From Ruminococcus sp. (GTDB lineage Bacteria > Bacillota > Clostridia > Oscillospirales > Ruminococcaceae): a DNA stretch of 54,641 nucleotides. A program made the position numbers and the translations under genes. A model generated the notes under the pieces. That model searched no databases. It was not told where the DNA came from and was given only the letters and a program-made list of their open reading frames with translations. Where the stretch lies: NCBI GenBank assembly GCA_017471405.1, contig JAFUTK010000010.1, positions 1-54,641 on the forward strand, in the 5' to 3' direction. This document shows, piece after piece, positions 50,281 to 54,641 of the stretch (position 1 is the first letter of the stretch; each line of letters starts with the position of its first letter).

Positions 50281-51570
50281 ATGAGATTAAATGGGATACG
50301 TCTTGCTCACCGCAAGAACACCGAGGACTGCGAGACCGTTCTGCTGGATAGGCCCAAAAAGGTAGTGCTTTCTATGTGGCAGCACATCGGAGCCCCGGCG
50401 GTGCCGAGGGTCAAGGTGGGCGACGAGGTGAAGGTCGGGACGCTGGTGGGCGATGCGGACACGCATATGACTGTGCCGGTACATTCCAGCGTTTCGGGTA
50501 AGGTCACAGCCATAGGGGAGCTGCTGCTGCCTAACGGCAAGACCTGCGCCACCGTAGAGATAGAGCCGGACGGCAAAATGGAGCTCGACCCCGGGCTATC
50601 GCCCCCGGTGATGACGGATAAGAAGTCTCTGGCGGCAGGTGTCAGAGCCTCGGGCTGCTGCGGAATGGGCGGTGCGGGCTTCCCGACACACGTTAAGCTG
50701 GATTATTTTGAGGAAAAGGCCCACATCGACACGCTGATAGTCAATGCTGCCGAGTGCGAGCCATACATAACAAGCGATTACCGGGAGCTCATCGAGAACA
50801 CAGACAGGGTCATCGGCGGAATGAAGCTGATAAGGGAATGTCTGAAGATTGAGAGAGTGTGCATCGGCATCGAGGAAAACAAGCCCAAGGCTATAAAGCT
50901 CTTTAGGGAGCGGCTCAGAAACGAAAAGGGCTTTGAGGTGATGAAGCTGCGCTCAAGCTACCCTCAGGGGGCGGAAAAGGTCATTGCCTATTCGGCTACG
51001 GGAAGAGTGGTCGAGGAGGGGCATCTGACCGCAGAGTACGGAATGATAGTGCTCAACGCATCGACAGTGGGCTTCATCAGCGACTATGCCGATACCGGCA
51101 TACCCTTTGTGTCAAGGCGGGTGACCATAGACGGCGACGCCGTCGGCAAGCCCTGCAATCTGCGGGCGCCTATCGGTACACCCATATCCGAGCTGCTGGA
51201 GGCTGCGGACACCGACCTTGAAAGCGTCAGAAGGCTCATTGCCGGAGGGCCGATGATGGGCATCAGCATTTACGACACCTCGCTGCCGCTGCTGAAAACC
51301 AACAATGCTATCCTCGCCTTCAAGGAGGAGGAAAAGATATATGAGCCGTCTAACTGCATCCGCTGCGGCAGATGCATAGCCGCCTGCCCGCTGGGGCTAA
51401 TGCCCCGGGAGCTGGAACGCGCCTACGACCGGGCGGACAGAGATGAGCTCAACAGACTAAAGATAAACCTGTGTATGAACTGCGGCAGCTGCAGCTACGT
51501 CTGCCCCGCAAGGAGGTCTCTGGCAGAGAAAAATCAGCTGGCGAAGGGCCTCGCGCTCAGCAGGAAGTAA
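50281..51570 (+). CDS. rnfC: Rnf complex subunit RnfC
   Basis: A 429-residue peripheral subunit of the ferredoxin:NAD+ oxidoreductase that holds NADH-binding and iron-sulfur sites. The N-terminal barrel sandwich reads VPVHSSVSGKVTAIGE; the NAD/FMN-binding region has GCCGMGGAGFPTHVKL. Two [4Fe-4S] motifs are at the C-terminus: CIRCGRCIAACP and CMNCGSCSYVCP. Start ATG 50281 follows AAGGAG. It is the first gene of rnfCDGEAB. Confidence 0.96.
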   Translation: MRLNGIRLAHRKNTEDCETVLLDRPKKVVLSMWQHIGAPAVPRVKVGDEVKVGTLVGDADTHMTVPVHSSVSGKVTAIGELLLPNGKTCATVEIEPDGKMELDPGLSPPVMTDKKSLAAGVRASGCCGMGGAGFPTHVKLDYFEEKAHIDTLIVNAAECEPYITSDYRELIENTDRVIGGMKLIRECLKIERVCIGIEENKPKAIKLFRERLRNEKGFEVMKLRSSYPQGAEKVIAYSATGRVVEEGHLTAEYGMIVLNASTVGFISDYADTGIPFVSRRVTIDGDAVGKPCNLRAPIGTPISELLEAADTDLESVRRLIAGGPMMGISIYDTSLPLLKTNNAILAFKEEEKIYEPSNCIRCGRCIAACPLGLMPRELERAYDRADRDELNRLKINLCMNCGSCSYVCPARRSLAEKNQLAKGLALSRK

Positions 51571-51582
51571 GGAGAAGATCTT

Positions 51583-52509
51583 TTGAAGGAATATACAGTC
51601 AGCCCCTCGCCTCATATGCGGGGCAGCGTGACTACCCCGCGGATAATGCTGCACGTTATCATAGCGACGGTGCCTGCCATGATAGCCTCGGCGGTGTTCT
51701 TTGGCTGGCGTGCGCTGACGCTTATTGGCTTTTGCGCCGTTACGGCTATGGTATGGGAGCGGCTCTGCTGTCTTATTATGAAGCGTCCCGACAGCACAGA
51801 TGACCTTTCCGCACTGGTGACGGGCGTTCTGCTGGCATTCAACCTGCCGGTGAGCCTGCCGCTGTGGATAGCGGCAATAGGCACCTTTGTATCCATAGTA
51901 ATAGTCAAAATGCTCTTCGGAGGGCTGGGACAGAACTTTGCAAACCCTGCCATTGTGGGCAGGATAGTGCTGACCCTTTCCTTTACCGGCTATATGACCA
52001 GCTGGACTGTCCCCAAGGGGCTGGACGCGGTGACTACCGCCACCCCGCTGGTATCGGGGACGGCAAGCTATACCGACCTGTTTCTGGGCAGGTGCGGCGG
52101 CTGTCTTGGGGAGACCTCTGCGCTGGCGCTGCTGATAGGCGGGGCTTATCTGGTGATAACGGGAGTTATCACTCTGCATGCGCCTGTTTCATTCATTGTG
52201 ACTGTCTATATGTTCTCCGCCATAGTGGGGGAGGACCCTATCTATCAGATGCTTTCCGGCGGGCTTATGCTGGGAGCCATATTTATGGCGACGGATTACG
52301 TCACCACCCCCATAACCTCAAAGGGCAGGGTAGTGTTCGGCATCGGCTGCGGCGTCATCACCTGCGTGATACGCTTCTGGTGCAATGCTCCGGAGGGAGT
52401 TTCCTACTCCATACTTCTGATGAATATAGTAACGCCCTACATAGATATGTTTACCCGCAAGCGGGCGTTTGGCGGCATACGCCGCAAGGATAAGGAGGCG
52501 CTGCAATGA
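51583..52509 (+). CDS. rnfD: Rnf complex subunit RnfD
   Basis: A 308-residue membrane subunit with about eight to ten membrane helices, starting at TTG behind AGGAG. The covalent FMN attachment site appears as DAVTTATPLVSG, with the last Thr of the [ST]-x-A-T pattern as the attachment residue. QNFANPAIVGRI and DYVTTPITSKGR are conserved. Overlaps rnfG by four bases (ATGA). It carries electrons across the membrane and takes part in Na+ or H+ transport. Confidence 0.95.
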   Translation: MKEYTVSPSPHMRGSVTTPRIMLHVIIATVPAMIASAVFFGWRALTLIGFCAVTAMVWERLCCLIMKRPDSTDDLSALVTGVLLAFNLPVSLPLWIAAIGTFVSIVIVKMLFGGLGQNFANPAIVGRIVLTLSFTGYMTSWTVPKGLDAVTTATPLVSGTASYTDLFLGRCGGCLGETSALALLIGGAYLVITGVITLHAPVSFIVTVYMFSAIVGEDPIYQMLSGGLMLGAIFMATDYVTTPITSKGRVVFGIGCGVITCVIRFWCNAPEGVSYSILLMNIVTPYIDMFTRKRAFGGIRRKDKEALQ

Positions 52510-53063
52510 AGGAAGCAATAATGCCGCCTCTTGTCCTGACGCTGGTGTGCGTCATCGTATCGGCGCTGCTGGTGTTTGCTCACGACAAGACCTATGTTGA
52601 CACCACCGGAGTTATGACCGACAGGCTTGAAAGCTGCTGTGAGGAGATCTTCGGTGAGGGAGATTATCACATTCTGCTTGACAGCACTGCGGAAAAGAAA
52701 ACGCCCCTGACCTTCGGCACCGACGGAGTAAAGTCGGTGATAGTGGACGGGGAGAACTGCCTTATAGAGCTGGAGCAGGACGGCTACGCCAAGGACGGAC
52801 TGCATCTGCTGATAGGGATAGACCAGACCGGCAGGATAGCCGGCATCAGCTTTGTGGGCATCGGGGAGACCCCCGGCGTCGGCACAAAGGTACAGCAGGA
52901 CAGCTTTCTCTCCCAGCTCATAGGCTATGGGACTGATACAAATGACGCGGACATCGACTCCGTCACCGCCGCCACCTTCTCCTCAAAGGGAATGAAGCAG
53001 GCGTGCAGGAAGGCTGTGGAGCTCTATGCCGCAAATAAGGAGGCGATCTTCGGTGAAGGATAA
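52506..53063 (+). CDS. rnfG: Rnf complex subunit RnfG
   Basis: A 185-residue protein with an N-terminal membrane helix and an extracytoplasmic FMN-binding domain. The flavin attachment motif reads DSVTAATFSSKGM, where family members have SGATxTS; the Thr is kept. GETPGVGTKVQQDSFLSQL is also conserved. It transfers electrons between the outer flavins of RnfD and RnfG. Overlaps both neighbours. Confidence 0.94.
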   Translation: MKEAIMPPLVLTLVCVIVSALLVFAHDKTYVDTTGVMTDRLESCCEEIFGEGDYHILLDSTAEKKTPLTFGTDGVKSVIVDGENCLIELEQDGYAKDGLHLLIGIDQTGRIAGISFVGIGETPGVGTKVQQDSFLSQLIGYGTDTNDADIDSVTAATFSSKGMKQACRKAVELYAANKEAIFGEG

Positions 53064-53757
53064 TTCTACGCCTCTGAAAAACGAATTTCTAAAGGGACTG
53101 CTCAAGGAAAACCCGGTGCTGGTGATGCTGCTGGGAATGTGCCCCACCCTCGCCGTCACGACTATGGCTTCAAACGCCATCGGAATGGGGCTTGCCACCA
53201 CCTTCGTGCTGGTGTGCTCCAATCTGGTCATATCCCTGCTTAAGGGAGTTATACCCAAGGCGGTAAGGCTGCCCTGCTTTATTGTAATCATAGCGGGCTT
53301 TGTGACGCTTATCTCCTTTGTGCTGGAGAGGTATATCCCCTCGCTTTACGAATCTCTTGGAGTGTTCCTGACGCTGATTACGGTAAACTGCATTATCCTC
53401 GGCAGGGCGGAGGCCTTTGCCTCGAAGAACAAGGTGCTGCCCTCTGTACTGGATGGTCTGGGAATGGGTCTGGGCTTTACGCTGGCGCTGTTCGCTATGG
53501 GAAGTGTCAGGGAGATATTCGGCGCGGGCTCCTGGTTCGGCATGAAGCTGCCGGTGATATCCAAGGACCCGATGCTGATATTCATAATGCCGGCGGGCGG
53601 ATTTTTCGTGCTGGGCTGCATTATTGCTCTTGTGAACAAGATAGCAGACCGCAGGCCCCCGCAGGAGATAAGCTGCGAGAACTGCCCCTCGGCGGCCATC
53701 TGCGGCAAGGATAAGTCGGAGTGCGGAGCCTCGGCGGAAAGCGAGGCGGCACAATGA
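53053..53757 (+). CDS. rnfE: Rnf complex subunit RnfE
   Basis: A 234-residue six-helix membrane subunit. The start is GTG 53053, overlapping the end of rnfG, with AAGGAGG nine bases upstream; an in-frame start at 53026 lies inside rnfG and lacks a site. GMCPTLAVTTMASNAIGMGL and NCIILGRAEAFA are family signatures. A Cys-rich tail (CENCPSAAICGKDKSECG) ends the protein, which is longer than usual. Overlaps rnfA in ATGA. Confidence 0.93.
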   Translation: MKDNSTPLKNEFLKGLLKENPVLVMLLGMCPTLAVTTMASNAIGMGLATTFVLVCSNLVISLLKGVIPKAVRLPCFIVIIAGFVTLISFVLERYIPSLYESLGVFLTLITVNCIILGRAEAFASKNKVLPSVLDGLGMGLGFTLALFAMGSVREIFGAGSWFGMKLPVISKDPMLIFIMPAGGFFVLGCIIALVNKIADRRPPQEISCENCPSAAICGKDKSECGASAESEAAQ

Positions 53758-54329
53758 AGGAGCTTATCATAATCATCATTACTGCGGTGTTTGTAAACAA
53801 TGTGGTGCTTTCGCAGTTTATGGGCATCTGTGCTTTCTTAGGCGTCTCCAAGCAGCTGAAAAGCTCGCTGGGAATGGGAGGAGCGGTCATCTTCGTAATG
53901 GTCTGCGCCACTGCCTGCACCTATCCTGTATACCGGCTGCTGGAGAGGTATGAGATAACCTATCTGCGGACAGTCGCCTTCATACTGGTGATAGCGATGT
54001 TCGTGCAGCTTATCGAGATAGTGATGAAAAAGACGATGCCGCCCCTTTATAATGCGCTGGGCGTGTATCTGCCCCTCATCACCACCAACTGCGCGGTGCT
54101 GGGAGTTACCGTCGCCAACATCGACGAGGGCTACAGCTTTGCTCAGTCCATCGCCAACGCCTTCGGAACGGGAGTTGCTTTTTCACTGGCGCTGGTGCTG
54201 TTCTCGGGAGTGCGGGCAAGGATAGCCGAGTCGGATATCCCCGCGACCTTCAAGGGAGTGCCTGCGACGCTCATCGCCGCGGCGATAGTGTCTTTAAGCT
54301 TTATGGGCTTTGCGGGAATGTTTGCGTAG
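53754..54329 (+). CDS. rnfA: Rnf complex subunit RnfA
   Basis: A 191-residue six-helix membrane subunit paralogous to RnfE. Signature NNVVLSQFMGICAFLGVSK near the N-terminus and LPLITTNCAVLGV, with the Cys residues thought to ligate an intramembrane [2Fe-2S] cluster shared with RnfE. Start chosen at ATG 53754, which overlaps the rnfE stop. An AATTCGGAATT unit lies directly after the stop. Confidence 0.95.
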   Translation: MKELIIIIITAVFVNNVVLSQFMGICAFLGVSKQLKSSLGMGGAVIFVMVCATACTYPVYRLLERYEITYLRTVAFILVIAMFVQLIEIVMKKTMPPLYNALGVYLPLITTNCAVLGVTVANIDEGYSFAQSIANAFGTGVAFSLALVLFSGVRARIAESDIPATFKGVPATLIAAAIVSLSFMGFAGMFA

Positions 54330-54368
54330 CAAATTCGGAATTAAACTAAAGGGGAGTAGATACTCAAA

Positions 54369-54641
54369 ATGAGTTATTTGATACCTGTCGGGCTTTTTGC
54401 CGTGCTGGGAGTTGTCTCGGGGATACTGCTCACCGCAGCCTCGAAGCTCTTTGCGGTAAAGACCGACGAACGGCTGGACGCCGTTACCGAAGCGCTGCCC
54501 CAGGTCAACTGCGGAGCCTGCGGATATTCCGGCTGCGCCGACTATGCCAGAGCGGTGGTAGAGGGTGCGCCCTGCAACCTCTGCCGTCCCGGCGGAGAGA
54601 AGGCTGCCAAGGCGATTTCGGAGATAATGGGAGTGGATAGC
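54369..54641 (+). CDS. rnfB: Rnf complex subunit RnfB (5' part, cut by the window end)
   Basis: The first 91 codons of the ferredoxin-accepting subunit. One N-terminal membrane helix (about 5-25) is followed by the iron-sulfur motif CGACGYSGCADYARAV with a later CNLC. GGGGAG precedes the ATG. The gene continues beyond the window. Confidence 0.93.
   Translation, partial: MSYLIPVGLFAVLGVVSGILLTAASKLFAVKTDERLDAVTEALPQVNCGACGYSGCADYARAVVEGAPCNLCRPGGEKAAKAISEIMGVDS

Overview
The window looks like a chromosomal segment of a spore-forming clostridial Firmicute, most likely a Ruminococcus-like member of the Oscillospiraceae. The basis is the adjacent spo0A and spoIVB genes, the rnfCDGEAB operon, strong AGGAGG-type ribosome sites with several TTG and GTG starts, and a moderate-GC gut-clostridial gene style. 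The genus is inferred. No rRNA, tRNA, CRISPR array, integrase or complete insertion sequence was recognised.

Layout. (1) 1-786: leader region with one strong promoter, hairpins and operator-like palindromes. (2) 787-14487: one ten-gene co-directional locus. It holds two LolD/MacB-like ABC ATPases (the second with an AbrB-like C-terminal domain), a large secreted solute-binding protein, a MalF/MalG-type permease pair, a secreted NHL-TPR protein with a membrane anchor, a YIP1-family membrane protein, a DUF5696-type secreted protein, and a second permease pair. It ends in a clear intrinsic terminator and is the best candidate here for an undescribed system. (3) 14538-14811: MITE-like element, then zapA, a U32 peptidase and a PH-domain membrane protein. 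(4) 19901-25521: chemotaxis genes cheA-cheW and cheR-cheB-cheW. (5) 25974-29233: a broken acetyltransferase gene, mnmG, rsmG and a MIF-like tautomerase. (6) 29661-32205, minus strand: spo0A and spoIVB. (7) 32875-37168: a small membrane protein and an MBOAT/DHHW acylation pair. (8) 37402-50033, all minus strand: serS, a cation exchanger, a solute-binding lipoprotein, a TerB-like protein, a hypothetical protein, a GNAT, a DnaQ-like exonuclease, a D,D-carboxypeptidase, a CBS protein, a lipoprotein, an RluA pseudouridine synthase, a membrane protein and a histidine phosphatase. (9) 50281-54641: rnfC-D-G-E-A and the start of rnfB.

Most long intergenic regions are filled by dispersed repeats, not ordinary spacer. 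Family A (six copies near 17445, 19381, 22706, 25536, 29251 and 32405) is a mosaic of hairpin modules. Family C (near 17715, 30765, 38772 and 44669) is about 115 bp and includes a partial tandem duplication that supplies the last codons of spoIVB. Smaller units include a GAAGGAGCGTAACGCG module and AATTCGGAATT palindromes. In family A one hairpin occurs in two forms whose paired bases change together, which suggests selection on a folded DNA or RNA.

Together the genes suggest an anaerobic, sporulating and possibly motile bacterium that conserves energy through a ferredoxin:NAD+ oxidoreductase and imports carbohydrates or glycan fragments.
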